This document shows, piece after piece, positions 1-11,334 of a stretch of 64,000 nt of DNA (its first letter is position 1; every line of letters starts with the position of its first letter). Origin of the DNA: Fasciola hepatica (Eukaryota > Platyhelminthes > Trematoda > Plagiorchiida > Fasciolidae); NCBI GenBank assembly GCA_948099385.1, contig CANUEZ040000161.1, positions 62,001 to 126,000 of the forward strand. Reading direction: 5' to 3'. Made by a program: the position numbers and the translations under genes. Below the pieces are notes generated by a model. The model saw only the letters and a list, made by a program, of their open reading frames with translations, was not told where the DNA came from and did no database searches.

Positions 1-55
1 GATGTAAGTGTTGATAACTGCTTTTACGATTACTGGGCTTCGGCTCATCGGGTTT

Positions 56-440
56 CCATTTTTCCTATGCCTTCACAAATCGTGCACGTGCAACCCCCAC
101 GGAAGAGCGTTGCACCCAACACACCCGGCGGCCCTGCGTGTCCGTGTCCGTGTCGAATCGCCGTCATTGTTGTTGTCGTCGTTTTCGCGGGAGCATTCGT
201 TACCGTGTTGCAACCGGTGTAACGCGTTTGTACCTACCGCCACTCCCGTACTCTGCTGTAATTGTGGCCACTTGCTTATACACTTACTCATCTGATTTTC
301 GTTTTTAGTCTTTGTAGATCGTTCGCTTGCAACCCTCACAAAAGAGCGCTGCATCTTGCACACCCGGCGGCCCTGCTTGTCTGTGTCCGTGTCCGTGTTG
401 GACGGCCGTCGTTATCATTGTCGTCCTCGGCATTCCCGTC
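56..440 (+). repeat. Diverged tandem duplication, period about 240 bp
   Basis: The stretch around 89-185 recurs, with many substitutions, around 330-430. Both contain a CACCCGGCGGCCCTGC core followed by TGTCCGTGTCCGTGT and a run of GTC/GTT triplets. The offset between the two is about 241 bp. Open frames cross both units on each strand, but they look like by-products of the simple sequence. No protein family was recognised. Confidence 0.6.
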
Positions 441-1269
441 GTGTCGTGGATGCGTTCGGTACCGTGCTACACTAGCAGTTTCTCTGCTGGGAACTTATCG
501 GACGGTCAGGAGAAACGGGCCGTAAGAGCTAGATGGTAAATCGAGAGGACTTCACCAGAGGTCACGGAATGCATTACCGGTGCACCAGTTGGAAAAGTTA
601 GGGTAAGAGACAAAATGAAACTTGAAACTGACAAACTACAACAAGCCTAGTCTAATTAGCAGTTGCATCGGAAAGAAAAGTCGCGGAATTCGCATTTCAT
701 TGCTGGAATATCCCGGTAAGCTTATTTGCGGAGCACACAGCTCGTGTTTTCGTGCGTTGTTTGTCTGTCCCCAGCATACCATGTCATCCCTTGCAGCAAA
801 ACCGCTCCGAAACCGATCAGCTAATGGACGTTTTGCGCTATTGAACTGATCGGTTTTTGACGGTTCCCGGGCGGTTTAAACCGGCATTGCGGAAAACGTG
901 ATGTGCTTCAGTGATCTCAGCAACTTTTCCCTAATCATGTTTTCTCTTGCACACTTTTATCTCGAAAACTATGAATTGTTGATAACTATCCACACTTCAC
1001 TCATTTTACGGCGCATGAAATAAAGCGATCTATAACTTGGTATTAAAGGGCATTTCGGTGTGTTGGAATTGATGTATGAAGGTGAAATGCTCATTGCAAA
1101 ATGGATAGTACTCCGGTCGCTGATTTCCTTCGTATCAATTCACTTCTGACCTGTCTAGGAATGGCTACTGAACAAAGCGGTCGGAATAGGTAAGTGTTCA
1201 TTGTTCGGTAACAGCGTTATTGGAAAAGATGGTAGTCAGTAGACGTTTCGGTCACCGCGGGTAACCTTT
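441..1269. other. No recognisable feature
   Basis: No coding similarity, repeat or RNA gene was recognised in this stretch. It lies between the tandem duplication and a CR1-like relic. Confidence 0.4.
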
Positions 1270-1660
1270 CTCAAGACCGCGGATCTGGTCCAGGAGTCTG
1301 TTCCTGAGCCATTACTATTCATCATTCACTTAAACGATCTCCCAACAGTTTTCTCATCTTATGTTAAATGCGGATGGTCTGAAACTGTAGCGTATACTTC
1401 GTACGGATGCAAGTAACTAAATTCTACAGGAAGATCTAGATGCCCCCATGCGCTGGTTGTTATAGTACGCGATTAAGCCGAAGTGTCTGAGAGAAAGTGA
1501 GAAGATAAGAGGTTTAGATATTAGGCTTTTTTCGCCAAATACATACGGCATGAAAGCTGAAATTCATAGGGAGCATGTGGTGAATTTATGGAACAGAAAA
1601 GGCGTATAAAATGCACAACTGGCGAGACAAGGAGTAATATACCACATTTTCCCAAGCTAG
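1270..1660 (+). pseudogene. CR1/Jockey-like reverse transcriptase fragment
   Basis: Translation near 1288-1375 gives the RT motif PEPLLFIIHLNDLPTVFSSY. This corresponds to the G-x-LGPLLFxxxxNDLP box before the catalytic YADD in CR1/Jockey clade enzymes. The frame then breaks, and a further piece (DLDAPMRW) near 1437 matches the region after YADD. From about 1480 to 1650 there is a segment of roughly 170 bp that recurs in inverted orientation at 12165-12350, at the same relative place in another CR1-like copy. The element is a short dead remnant. The clade call rests on motif style only. Confidence 0.6.
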
Positions 1661-1811
1661 TTTTTATTGGTGTAATAAAGGTCACGATGCGTATAAATAA
1701 TTTGTTTAGGTTTCCTGATTACTAAAATTGTAAGGGCAAATTCGTTGTTCCTGTTCGTTTAAAGATAGTAAGTCCGGGCGAGTGTCTACGAGAAATGAAG
1801 ATACCTGAGTG

Positions 1812-2410
1812 TCAGAAGGTATGTCTGACTCGTTTTGTGGATTCGTCTGTGATTATATTGGACGCATCGTTCGTGGGGCTTCTATGTGAAATAGAAGGTA
1901 GTGTTTGTTGAGTGGATGCTGGAGCTGGTTGAGGAACGGAAACTGTTTCTTCATGATCACCAGGAAGTCGAACGCGAGCGCACGTGGGATTACAAAGAAT
2001 TAACTCCGCTTCATGAACGAGTGGGTCGTATTTGGATGTTCTGACATTTCTGCGCACCAATACCGGCCCGGCAGTAGACAGCCGGTTTGGTAATGAAAAG
2101 CCGGACGTCGATTCGCGGAAGTATGAGAAGAGACGCTCGTGCGGTATAGCATTGGTGTCCGTGTACAGTAAGAATCGAATACAATGAAAAGCATCGAGGA
2201 GGACTCTTTCCCGCTGAGAAATCTTCAGATTTCTGGGTTTGAGGGCTAAGGTGATTGTTCTCCATAGAGTACCGTTCAGTCTCTCCACTTATCCATTGCC
2301 TTGACGATTATAAAGCGTGGCTCTACTAGTCACTATGCCTTTGTCGTGAAGGAAATTGCCTAATTCCTCTGGCATGAACGAGGACCCGCGAAGGGTGTAA
2401 ATGGCACACC
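1812..2410 (-). pseudogene. Ty3/Gypsy integrase, 3' half of core and C-terminal domain
   Basis: Read on the minus strand, the end near 2400 encodes an integrase core segment (LRGSSFMPEELGNFLHDKG) leading to GNG-VERLNG, where E is the third acid of the D,D-35-E triad. It is followed by the conserved C-terminal region (SKYDPLV-EAELI, VRLPGDHEETVS). This matches CsRn1-type Gypsy elements of flukes. A stop sits in the GNG-VERLNG region. The upstream part of the domain continues at 2645-2870 beyond an inserted SINE. Confidence 0.8.
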
Positions 2411-2439
2411 GAACAGTGAAAACAGTTGGCAGACAGTCA

Positions 2440-2640
2440 ATAACCACAAATGTGGTAGACAGTAGTTCACTGTCGTCCGGATCGCTACCACACCTGACCT
2501 ATTGGGACCTTATGCGGTTGTTCGCCACTCCAAGTCTCAGGGTCTGGTTACCGATTGTCCCCAATAGTGCAGTGAGCCTTCGTGACTATGGGATATATAT
2601 CCCTTCCACTGCAGTCATACGCAAGCATGTAATATAGAAA
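2440..2640 (+). repeat. tRNA-derived SINE family, copy 1 (5'-truncated)
   Basis: It shares the body seen at six other places in the window: GTGGTAGACAG, a CTGTCGTCCGGATCG block, CTCAGGGTCTGGTT, CCCAATAGTGCAGT and the tail GCAAGCATGTAATA. The tRNA-like head present in the 55925-56197 copy is missing. The insertion splits the minus-strand Gypsy integrase. Confidence 0.75.
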
Positions 2641-2644
2641 GATG

Positions 2645-2870
2645 TTGATGTGTTCGGATAAGCAAATGCGAAAGGAAAGCGGGAATACTGATCAATGGCT
2701 GTGAGACGATACATGTTGTGTGGAACTGACGGAAGTGGGCCTTTGAAATCCACGCTGAGTCTTTCCAAAGGTTTTGTGGCAATAAATACTCGTCCCAGTG
2801 ACTGCTTGTGGAATTGGGGTTATAATTCCATGCATATTCGGCAGTTGGAGATTGTTACTTTGATCTCATC
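2645..2870 (-). pseudogene. Ty3/Gypsy integrase core, first part
   Basis: The minus-strand translation from 2768 gives MERLSVDFKGPLPS and, further on, AIDQYSRFPFAFAYP. These carry the first two acidic residues of the D,D-35-E integrase catalytic triad. SINE copies lie on both sides (2440-2640 and 2879-3075), so one Gypsy element was hit twice. The piece is continuous in sense with 3076-4078 and 1812-2410. Confidence 0.75.
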
Positions 2871-2878
2871 CGTGGAGA

Positions 2879-3075
2879 ATGGTGGTAGACAGCATTTCAC
2901 TGTCGTCGGGATCGTTACCACACCTGACCTCTTGGGAAGTTATATGGTTCTTCTCCACTCCAATTCTCAGGGTCCGGTTGCCGGTTATCCCCAATAGTGC
3001 AGTTGGCCTTCGTGGCTATGGGATGAATGCCCCTTCCACTGCACTCATGAGTAAGCATGTAATAGAAAAAAGTTT
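2879..3075 (+). repeat. tRNA-derived SINE family, copy 2 (5'-truncated)
   Basis: Same body and 3' end as copy 1 (GTAAGCATGTAATAGAAAAAA at the 3' end), and the tRNA-like head is absent. It is inserted in the Gypsy integrase between the zinc-binding domain and the catalytic core. It differs from copy 1 by many substitutions, so it is an independent insertion rather than a local duplication. Confidence 0.75.
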
Positions 3076-4078
3076 CTTGAGCGAACAAAGTGGAGCATTC
3101 TGGTGACGCCGGGATGGCATAGTGTACAATGGAGCTCGTACAGGTTAGGGGCCGCCAATGGCGCAATGCAACTTAGACGATACAAGGCGTTCACTGCAGC
3201 ATTCTCTTCTCGACAATACTGTAAGTCAAAACTGGAGCTTGAAAGTTCGATTCTCCAGGGTTGAATTTTGTCGTTTTTAATCTTGCTTTGGTGTGAAATA
3301 TCAAACATGAATGCGACAGATTTTCGATCTGTAAGGAGTGCAAATCGAGTTCCCACTAGATAATGTCTTCATTTACTAATAGATTGGACGATGGTACGGG
3401 CTTCCTTTTCCACCGCGGGGTGATGTCGTTCATGGTCTGTTAGGGTCCTGGAGAAGAATGCAACCGGGCGTCCATTCTGGGTTAGAGTGGTGGCAATAGC
3501 AACATCTGAGGTGTCCGTTTCCACGACAAAAGGAAGAGTATTATCGACCATAACGATCATGGAATCCTCGATTTCTCTCTTTAGATCCTCAAAATAATTG
3601 AAAACCTTGGCCGTCAGAGGAGAACTATTGTTATTGATGATAGAATAAATCTTGTCGGAAAAGTGAGATATCCATTTTGAATAGTACAAAAACAGTCCTA
3701 CCACGCACCGTTGGGATTTCGAAATTGTGGGCGGTGAAAGGCTTCTCACGGGTTAAAGACAGTCGGGATCTGGTCTAATAGATACCGCGGAAATCTCATA
3801 TCCCAAAAGACGTATTTGATTGACACCGAATATGCTATTGTTTTCATTGAAGGCAAGGTTGTACTTTTTCGCAACACGAAATAGCTTATTTAGATTGTCG
3901 TCGTGTTCTTTAATGTTCCCACAGACAGTCAAATTATCGACATGCGAAAGTTGCCTCTAATTTTCCGGTTTGAATTATTTCATCGGCCACTCGCTGCAAG
4001 CATGCTACTCCGCTAGTCACTTTCAACGGTGATGGGGCAGAATCAATGGAGACCACAAGCTTCGGAAGCCGTGTAGAC
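3076..4078 (-). pseudogene. Ty3/Gypsy RT 3' part, RNase H and integrase zinc finger
   Basis: In minus-strand order: an RT tail from about 4050 to 3750 (GVACLQRVADEIIQT, then residues resembling the post-YVDN thumb region); the RT/RNase H connection and RNase H start at 3749-3369 (ISKSQRCVVGLFLYYSKWIS, then VVETDTSDVAIATTLTQNGR, carrying the first RNase H acidic residue); RNase H end at 3356 (FALLTDRKSVAFMFD); and an HHCC-type finger (LHCTLCHPGVTRMLHFVRSRN). Stops and frameshifts separate the pieces, so it is dead. The 5' side is cut at about 4079 by RTE dead copy 1. Confidence 0.8.
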
Positions 4079-7000
4079 CTGCCTTGCGGCTGGACATCCT
4101 AGCAGTACCCGTCCAACATCTCCCATGAACTGCACGACTACGAAGAATTCCATACTGCATCGGTCGTCGAGTAGGATAATCAGGACCGCGCTGCCCATTG
4201 CATCGAGCGGGGTGGGTAGTGATGAATGGGCTACTGCTCAGAGTTTCATCTCTTTTACTCAACCTTTGTATTATTTCCCCAACCATTTCTGTTTTCCCCC
4301 TCTATCCACCCATAATACTCTCACCGACAACACATTCAATACTCGCAACGGTTCATTATCAAATGGCGTCGGAAATAATCCTCTATCTTGTAACTCACAT
4401 TTTCTCAAGCCTCGTCAGCCTCTGAATCTCGGCTCCTTTAACGTGCGTACTCTCATGCAGGCCGGACAGGAGGCGGGCTTAGCGCTCACAATAGATTCTC
4501 TGAAGATTGATGTCTGCTGCGTAAGTGAAACGCGTATCCATGATTCGAGCAGTGTAATTCAACCAACTGCTGATATCTCATTGAGGTATTTCTTGCGCAC
4601 TTCAGGAGACGAAGTAGCTCGAGCTGCGGGTCAACGTGGTGTAGGAATAGTCCTGAGTTACAAGGCCGAGGCTGCTTTTTAGACTGGATCCCGATTAATA
4701 GCCGTTTATGTGCAGTTGGACTCCAGGGGTCAGTTGGCATTCGAAAGGATAGCTGTGTTAAGCGCCACTTGTTCGCAATCTCAGCATACGCTCCAAGAAG
4801 GATAAGTTCCATGATGAACTCACCACTCTCGTTCGCAGGAGCAAAGGTGCTAGCAGGTGACTTTAATGCACAAATTGGCAAACTTAGTGCGTCAAAAGCT
4901 TGTTTAGACGGGCGTTGTGCTTTACCCGCTCAGCACACATAACGGGGATAGGCTTCTGCAGTCGGTTATTCCTGTCTAGTACAACTTCCCGACACAGCTC
5001 GTGTTGCACGGCGATATGGCCTTCTAACTCTACAGGTATTTTGAGTCAGATTGATCATATCTCAGTGAGCTACCTGTGGCGCAGTTCTGTTCAGAACTGT
5101 AGATCTTACTAGTCCACGTACGTTGAGTCTGACCATGCATTAGTTTTATTGCGATTATCTCTCCAGCTCCATGATCATCGACGCATACCGCAAACCCGGT
5201 TAGCTGTACAACGTTTGTCTGATCCAGAAGTCCGCATCTGTTATGAACAAAAGTTAGTACGTGAGCTAGGATCCACGACGAACAGTAATGTAGATGAGCA
5301 TTGGGCCTATATTCAACAGGAAATGTACGCAGCAACAAGTTTGGCTTTTGGTCCCAGATCCGTTGTCCATCAAAGACACTGGATTTCGCAAGAGTCGATC
5401 AGGCTAATAGAGCAAAAACGTCAGCTGTCAAACTGTAAGGAGGTAAATAAAATACGAAGACATCTACGAAGGAAGTTACAAAACACCTTGGGAAGGATAG
5501 TGAAAATTGGGGAGTCAAGGTAGCGACAGTGGTGGACGGCGAACCCCTGTCAGTGAAACGATATGCGATAGAAACGGAGAGCCGATTCATGGCAAAGGGC
5601 AAAGACTGGGCCGTTGGACCGAATATTTTAAGGAGCAGTTTAGCTGGTAGCACGCTAATGTAGTTACCCCGACATCGGCAACTGCTATTCTCAGAAAGTA
5701 TCAGTTGAGCCCTCGTCGGAAGTAGAGTGGAGTACTAGACTACTAAATCGGAGGAATGCGGCTGGCCCTGACAGACTCCTTCAAGTTCTTTCCGAAATAG
5801 GTGGTAGTGCGTAGATAAAACCGGTTATCACCTTGATCCGTGTCGTTTGGAACGAGGGGCGCATAATGTCAATCTGAAGCGAGTCATTGATTGTATCCAT
5901 CTCCAAGAAAGGAATAAACAATAATTGTCGGAGTTTGGTTTTGATAGTCACCAAGGTGTTAGCCTTGATTTGGATGTGCCGTCTGACACCGGCTCGTTAG
6001 AAGAACGCCCGCAAACAACAGGCTGGATTACGCCCAGGTCGCAGAGGCATCGACCAGATTGTTACTCTTCGCGCATCACGCACATCGTCGGCCGAAAAAG
6101 AAAATGGTCTTCCTCGACTCGAAAGGTACCTTCGATTCAGTTGACCGGACGGCGCTATTCAATGCTCTTCACCGAAAAGACGTGCCACAGAAGTTCGTGA
6201 ATCTGCTGAAGTTATTGTACTCTCATACTTCCCGCCTAAGACTTTAAGCTGGAATATCTACTCCATTCGAGACAACGAGCGGTGTTCGACATGGATGTCT
6301 GATTTCTTCGTTTTCGTTCACCTTCGTTTTGCACGAATTAATCCAGAATGCCTTGCGAAAACTTCAGGATGTGAGTGTCGAACTACAAATATAGTGAGAA
6401 GATGTGTGACCTAGATTACGCAGACGACGTTGTCTGCATGTTCGAATGCACGAAACATGAGCAACGTGCACTAGACAGACATTCGAGAGCTGCAGCTCCT
6501 TTGACATGCGCTTTACACTTCTAGAGTGTAAAATGATGTTGCAAGACTGGACGTCAACGGTTCCGAGCTTGATACTCGATGGGGGGAGCTAACAATTGTT
6601 GACTGCTTTAGTTACCTCAGCAGCAGCGTGATGACGGATGGGAGCAAGGTAGTAGAGGTGAACACGTATATCCAAGGTTCGAGCAGCGTACACTGGACTG
6701 GCGGCGACCGGATGTTTCACTGAAGTTGGAAGGTCGTGTGTACTGTGCCGCGGTGCGTTCAGTTTTGTTGTGTAGTAGCTAGACTTGGGGTCTGCGTTTA
6801 GAAAATATTCGTTGTCTTCAGGTTTTCGACCATCGATGCTTGCGTAATATCGCTAAGATTGGATGGAATGACCGAGTAAGCAATACTCAGGTCAGAAATC
6901 GAGTATTGGGTATCACTTCAGGGAGTTCTCTATCACAACGTATTCAGCTTAGTAGGCTTCGTTGGTTAGGGCACGTGTTACGTATGACAAACACACGCCT

Positions 7001-7425
7001 ACCGTACCGTGCCCTATTTTCCTGTCCTCTTCAGGAGTGGAAGAAACTACGTGGAAGTCAACAGATGATTTGGCAACGAGGAATGAGAAAATGTACAGCG
7101 AACTTAGGAAAAGTAGGCGCTTCACGTCTTCGTGGTTGGGGTCCGAAAGATCCGTCAACCAGTTGGTTGGAGACACTGAAGGATATGGCAGCGAACCGTG
7201 AACAGTTGCAATCGTGTTGTCACTTTCTGTCAAATCAGAATGATTAATTGATATGCGTTTGTACAGTTAGACGGAGTATTGCGTGTGTTGATTACTAGTA
7301 ATCTTTCCTTTTCCCACCCGCTTGTGTGCACTCTTTGTCCATCTTGTATATTCATACTTAGTAATTCTACGTACAACAGACATTTCAGCGGGGCTTACTT
7401 CACCGTTTACCGGTGTAGGATGATA
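4079..7425 (+). mobile_element. RTE retrotransposon, dead subfamily copy 1
   Basis: This is a nearly full-length RTE-clade element, with apurinic-like endonuclease followed by reverse transcriptase and no RNase H. Visible pieces are LGSFNVRTLMQAGQEAG (about 4430), DVCCVSETRIHD (4507), LDSKGTFDSVDRTALF (about 6115), the DLDYADDVVCMF region (6410) and the RTE C-terminal region RNIAKIGWNDRVSN...SRLRWLGHVLRM (6840-7000). Stops and frameshifts break the frame throughout. Almost the same sequence, with the same breaks, occurs at 13941-17440 (-), partly at 17445-18368 (+), and at 36950-40308 (-). It is related to, but clearly diverged from, the intact element at 30949-34830. The 3' UTR is altered after 7366. 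Confidence 0.9.
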
Positions 7426-7429
7426 TGGT

Positions 7430-7935
7430 GCCTGACCTGCGCCATCTTTTACACTCTGTCTGCAGCCATCCTCGCCAACCTCCGCCGATGGCATAATCCC
7501 ATGTGACTGGCGTGCCCACTTCCTCGCGAAAATTTCTATTGATCATTTCCATTCTCGTTCTCGCCGGGGTATTCGCGTATCTCGCAAACTCATGTCCGCC
7601 CGATTCGTTTGCCCCAATATGAATTCTGACATTGCATTGTGGACTAGACAGTGTTCACTGTGTCAGAGAAACGAAGTTCACCGTCACACAATTTCTTCTC
7701 CCAGCGCATTCACCGTTTCTGATGTCTGATTCTCACATTCATGGTGATCTCGTTGGTCGCCCATCGCCATCAAATGGACATACCTACATATTAACCGTAG
7801 TTGATCGCCTCACAGGCTTCTTTATTACACACGAAGTGAATTACAGTAAGAGGGGTAAACCCTATGTATCTCGAAAACATTGTAAGAGGAGTTTGTGGGG
7901 AATATTCCTCTCAAAATCAGTTCGCTGATTCTGTT
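7430..7935 (+). pseudogene. Ty3/Gypsy integrase fragment, zinc finger and core start
   Basis: The plus-strand translation shows an LWTRQCSLCQRNEV-like finger end (about 7640), then HIHGDLVGRPSPSNGHTYI and LTVVDRLTGFF (7738-7825). This is the DxVGPLPxSxGxxYxLTxxDRFT signature of Gypsy integrases. The first catalytic D is present (GDLVG). The core is broken off near 7930 and resumes at 9487 after an inserted Jockey/CR1-like element. There are frameshifts between the pieces. Confidence 0.75.
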
Positions 7936-8149
7936 TTCGAAAAGAGCAGGTTGTCAACGGATGGAAAGACAGGCAGACGAAGGGTGCTCCATAACCTAGA
8001 AAAAAGAATTGAGAGGTCGAGGTCCGAGATCGAGTGACAGAAACCCGATCAGAGTAAATAGCTGTCTGTGCTCGGGATTGGTGTTGAAAAGTAATGGGAA
8101 TAGGTATAGACGACGCAAGCTCGTAACAAAACCCAACATAATAGTAGCA

Positions 8150-9486
8150 GAATCGGTACAACGAAGCAACCGTCTAGCGATGGGCAAGCGATTGCAAACT
8201 GGATGTTAAAACAGGGCCATTTATCAGACGAATGACTTTACGAGGGACCCGGTCGAGAAGAGATAAGGAAGCCCCGCCCCACACATGGCTGCAGTATTCA
8301 AGTGTGGAACGTATTCGGGCTTTGTGCAGTGAGGGGAAATGGAATGGTCTGAAGAAACGTGGGGCACGGAATAGGAAACCAATGATGCACGCAGCGCGAG
8401 AAGCAGCCGAACGTATGTACGAAGGCCAGGATAGAAAGAAGACCGTCGAAAGACCCGGGAAAGGCATCGAGTTGGAGGAACGAAAGCGAACCGAATCAAC
8501 ATTTAAGTGGGGATAAAAGGAATATTGTTTGAAAGAAATTGAGAGATGTTTCTGAAGCATTGAACAAAATACGATTTTGAGAGCCTCAGTAGATATGCCA
8601 AAGGTCCGAACTGAGCGGTGTTACAACAGCACAACGGCCATGGTCGATACTGGCGGTGGCGTGACGAGATGTAGGACACAAAAGGGTGGCATCGTCGGCA
8701 AAGGCCTGGATGGGTTTGGAAGTGGTGGATAAGAGATCACTGGTGAAAAGTAGAAAGAGGGTGAGTAAAATTACAGGACTTTTGGGAACACCAACATTCA
8801 CGAAAAAAAGCTGTGGGTGAACCTCATCGACTGGAACGGAGATGATCCGGTTGCTGAGAAGATTCGACGCCCATAAAACAAAGGCTGGAAGAAATCTAAA
8901 GGTGGGTAATTTAGACTGTGAACCATTATGCCAGACACGGTCAAAAGCCTTCGATATATCTAGTGAGACCAGGTGTTTTTGTCCGTGGTTATCGAGTGCC
9001 ACTGACCAAGAGTGCGAGATTATAGCTAGTGGATCACCAATGGAACGAGGTCGGAAACTGTATTGACGATCGCTTAGCAGTTCCTCACGTTCGAGGAACG
9101 GTGGTAACTGGTTTGAAATCAAGGTCTCCATGACTTTCGAAATGACAGAAGTTAGAGAAATAGGACGGTAGTTGTTTAGGTCGGGGAAGTCGCTGTGCTT
9201 GGGAGTACGAGAAATAGCGGATTTTCTGCATGGGGCGGGAAACGTACCAGACTGGAAAGGCAAAAAGATGCCGTAAAATTGGTGCTAACTCTGGGGCGCG
9301 CATTTTCAGGGCGATGGGTGGAATACCGTCTGGACCAGGTGGTTTATTTTGACCGAGTGATTGTAAGGTCCGGTGGACCTTTCTAATGGTGGCCGGCGAG
9401 TGTTTTACTAACACCCCGGCAGGGAACATTGCGGAAATACTACTCCAACATTGGATTGCTACATTGGGTGTGCCATCTACCGTCAC
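8150..9486 (-). mobile_element. Jockey/CR1-like non-LTR element fragment inserted in Gypsy
   Basis: In minus-strand order: an RT N-terminal box LQSLGQNKPPGPDGIPP (about 9380), NYRPISLTSVISKVMETLI (about 9170), LDISKAFDRVWH (about 8965), the motif FADDATLL (about 8690), and a C-terminal segment RIRSTLEYCSHVWGGASLS with a KVIRLIN tail (8330-8190). These are the classic boxes of Jockey/CR1-type 'mobile element jockey' polymerases. The endonuclease part is absent (5'-truncated), and stops and indels make it dead. The interval 8000-8150 is unassigned. Confidence 0.85.
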
Positions 9487-10290
9487 AACAGACCGCAGCG
9501 GCCAATTTCAGTCCACTGTTTCGTGAATTCACTAAACTGATCGGCTGAAAACACATCACAACAACTTCATACCACTTTTCGTCAAAGGCATGATATAGCG
9601 CTTACATCGTCAGCTGAAGACAGCACTGAGGTCACAGCCAAACCCAAATTTCCGGGGCGATAATGTGCCACACGTTCTCTTGAGTCTACAATCATCAACA
9701 AAAGATGACCCCCCATGCATATCGGCTGAACTTGTTTTCAGCGCCATTATTAGCCTTTCAGGTGAGTGCATTCAACCCGACTCTATTGACAATCCTAGCC
9801 CATCTCAGTTTGCTCAACAGCTTAGAGATCGTAAGTCCCACTCGCTCATCACACACACGTTATTGTACATAATGATTTATACGCGTCACCATTTGCTTTT
9901 ATTTGTAAAGACTACGCAAACCACTCATATCACTGTATGATGGTTCATTTAAGGTGCTTAGCCGTGCAGACAAGTACTTTGCTGTTCAGAAGGGCGATAA
10001 AATGGACACTTTTCACTGACAGACGAAAACCCGCGTATTTTGGCATGCCTTCGTCACCGGCAGCACCGAGACCATTACCATCCGTAGACACACCACCAAC
10101 GATTACTGACGACGATTAACAACCCACTGTCACATCGGACAGCACACCACTTCCCTAGCATCACCAACACAACAACCGGCTTTGATTGACACGTCCGACA
10201 CCGTCAGGTTTAGAGGCTATGTTGTTCGTTTTCTTTCGGTAGTCGGTCTTCTCTATTTTGCTATCGAGCGTTCATTTTGTGCAACAAACG
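9487..10290 (+). pseudogene. Ty3/Gypsy integrase core end and pol C-terminus
   Basis: Continues the Gypsy frame interrupted at 7935. It holds a TDRSGQFQS box (second catalytic Asp region), FHRQLKTALRSQPNPN near 9610-9650, a DNVPHVLLSLQSSTKDD segment, then ISAELVF...SGECIQPDS. The pol tail near 9950-10120 (VDRLKPAYF-like, seen as DRRKPAYFGMPSSPAAPRP) is typical of Gypsy pol ends. Several frameshifts are present. It ends in a candidate polypurine tract at about 10295-10305. Confidence 0.75.
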
Positions 10291-10294
10291 CTCC

Positions 10295-10330
10295 GGTGGG
10301 GGGAGTTGTGTAGGTTTCTGTACATTTCAC
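10295..10330 (+). other. Candidate polypurine tract and start of a 3' LTR
   Basis: GGTGGGGGGAG directly follows the Gypsy pol remnant, and the next bases begin with TTGTGTAGG, an arrangement expected for a PPT followed by an LTR starting TG. No second LTR was found in the window, so the LTR length cannot be set. Confidence 0.35.
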
Positions 10331-10684
10331 ATATTCATATTTGATACGGCGCCCCTTTACTGCACCGACGTTCAAATGCAAATAAGCAATACACACTTTT
10401 TTAAGCACACAACCACGCGGTACGATACCAAGAACCTAAAAATAAGGCATACTCTGAAGGAACTTGTTTTCTTTTTACTTGAGATGGTTCTGGAACACAT
10501 TTACCGGAGATCTGACTGTGATCGGTAGATTGTTCGTTCCATGCTATCTGACTTTTCATTTCTATTCAGCATATTTTTGTCCAATCATCTAGCCACACTT
10601 CGCCTATTCCGCTTCGCTAGTACCATCTAGGATTGTCCTGATATCTATTTAGTGTACCCTAAAGACCAGTTAGTGAACTACACT
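10331..10684. other. Unassigned, possibly solo remains of a Gypsy LTR
   Basis: Nothing coding was recognised. By position it could be LTR and flank of the upstream Gypsy element, but there is no partner LTR to compare it with. Confidence 0.3.
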
Positions 10685-10845
10685 TATCCCACCGTCGAAA
10701 GAAGCTCCACGCACCAAACTCCTACGTCCATCTAGTAGAGGTTCTTAGACCGGTTAACTGTTTCTTTCTGTACTTATTTACTGGAGCGTCCTCTCCAGAA
10801 GCATGCTGGTTAGAACCAGATGCTACCCATTAACTGGTTTACAGA
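10685..10845 (-). repeat. RTE-2 5' region remnant
   Basis: The plus strand shows CACCGTCGAAAGAAG, CTCCTACGTCCATCTAGT and GGTTAGAACCAGATG in the same order and spacing as in the RTE-2 5' region at 27440-27560, with many substitutions. No ORF is attached. Confidence 0.65.
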
Positions 10846-11334
10846 CAACTTTGTTCGATCTCTAACCATCGATCTGCCATCCTGCGTATCTCTTTGAGTC
10901 GTAGAGGGATGCAAACCGTCACAACGCCATGGCGCAGTCTTGTTAAGATGACCCAGCCCAGTTAACACAAGGGGGTATTTATTAGTCCCAAAACGGTCTC
11001 TTACTTTTACTTTTATGCAGCTATCTTCCGTGAAATGAGCTGGCTTCATGGACGTTCCAAATGGCTCCTGCGCATGAGCGACGATCGGATACGACCCGGG
11101 CACAAAGCAATCCAGTTACGAACGCCGTACAGAGACTGGATTCCTAATTGTCCAAAGTTCGATTGGACAGTATTGACCTGCGTTTCAGACGGGACTATTT
11201 TGGGACACATATGGTATACCAGTTGTAGCACATAACCCGTTCGTAACATCGGTTTCGTACATCATTTTCCATACTAGAGATAGTGGAAATCTTCCCGTAT
11301 AAGCCTCGTAACAAGCCCCTTGTTGACATGGGCT
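10846..11334. other. No recognisable feature
   Basis: Open frames of 60-100 codons occur on both strands, but none resembles a family that I recognise. Confidence 0.35.
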
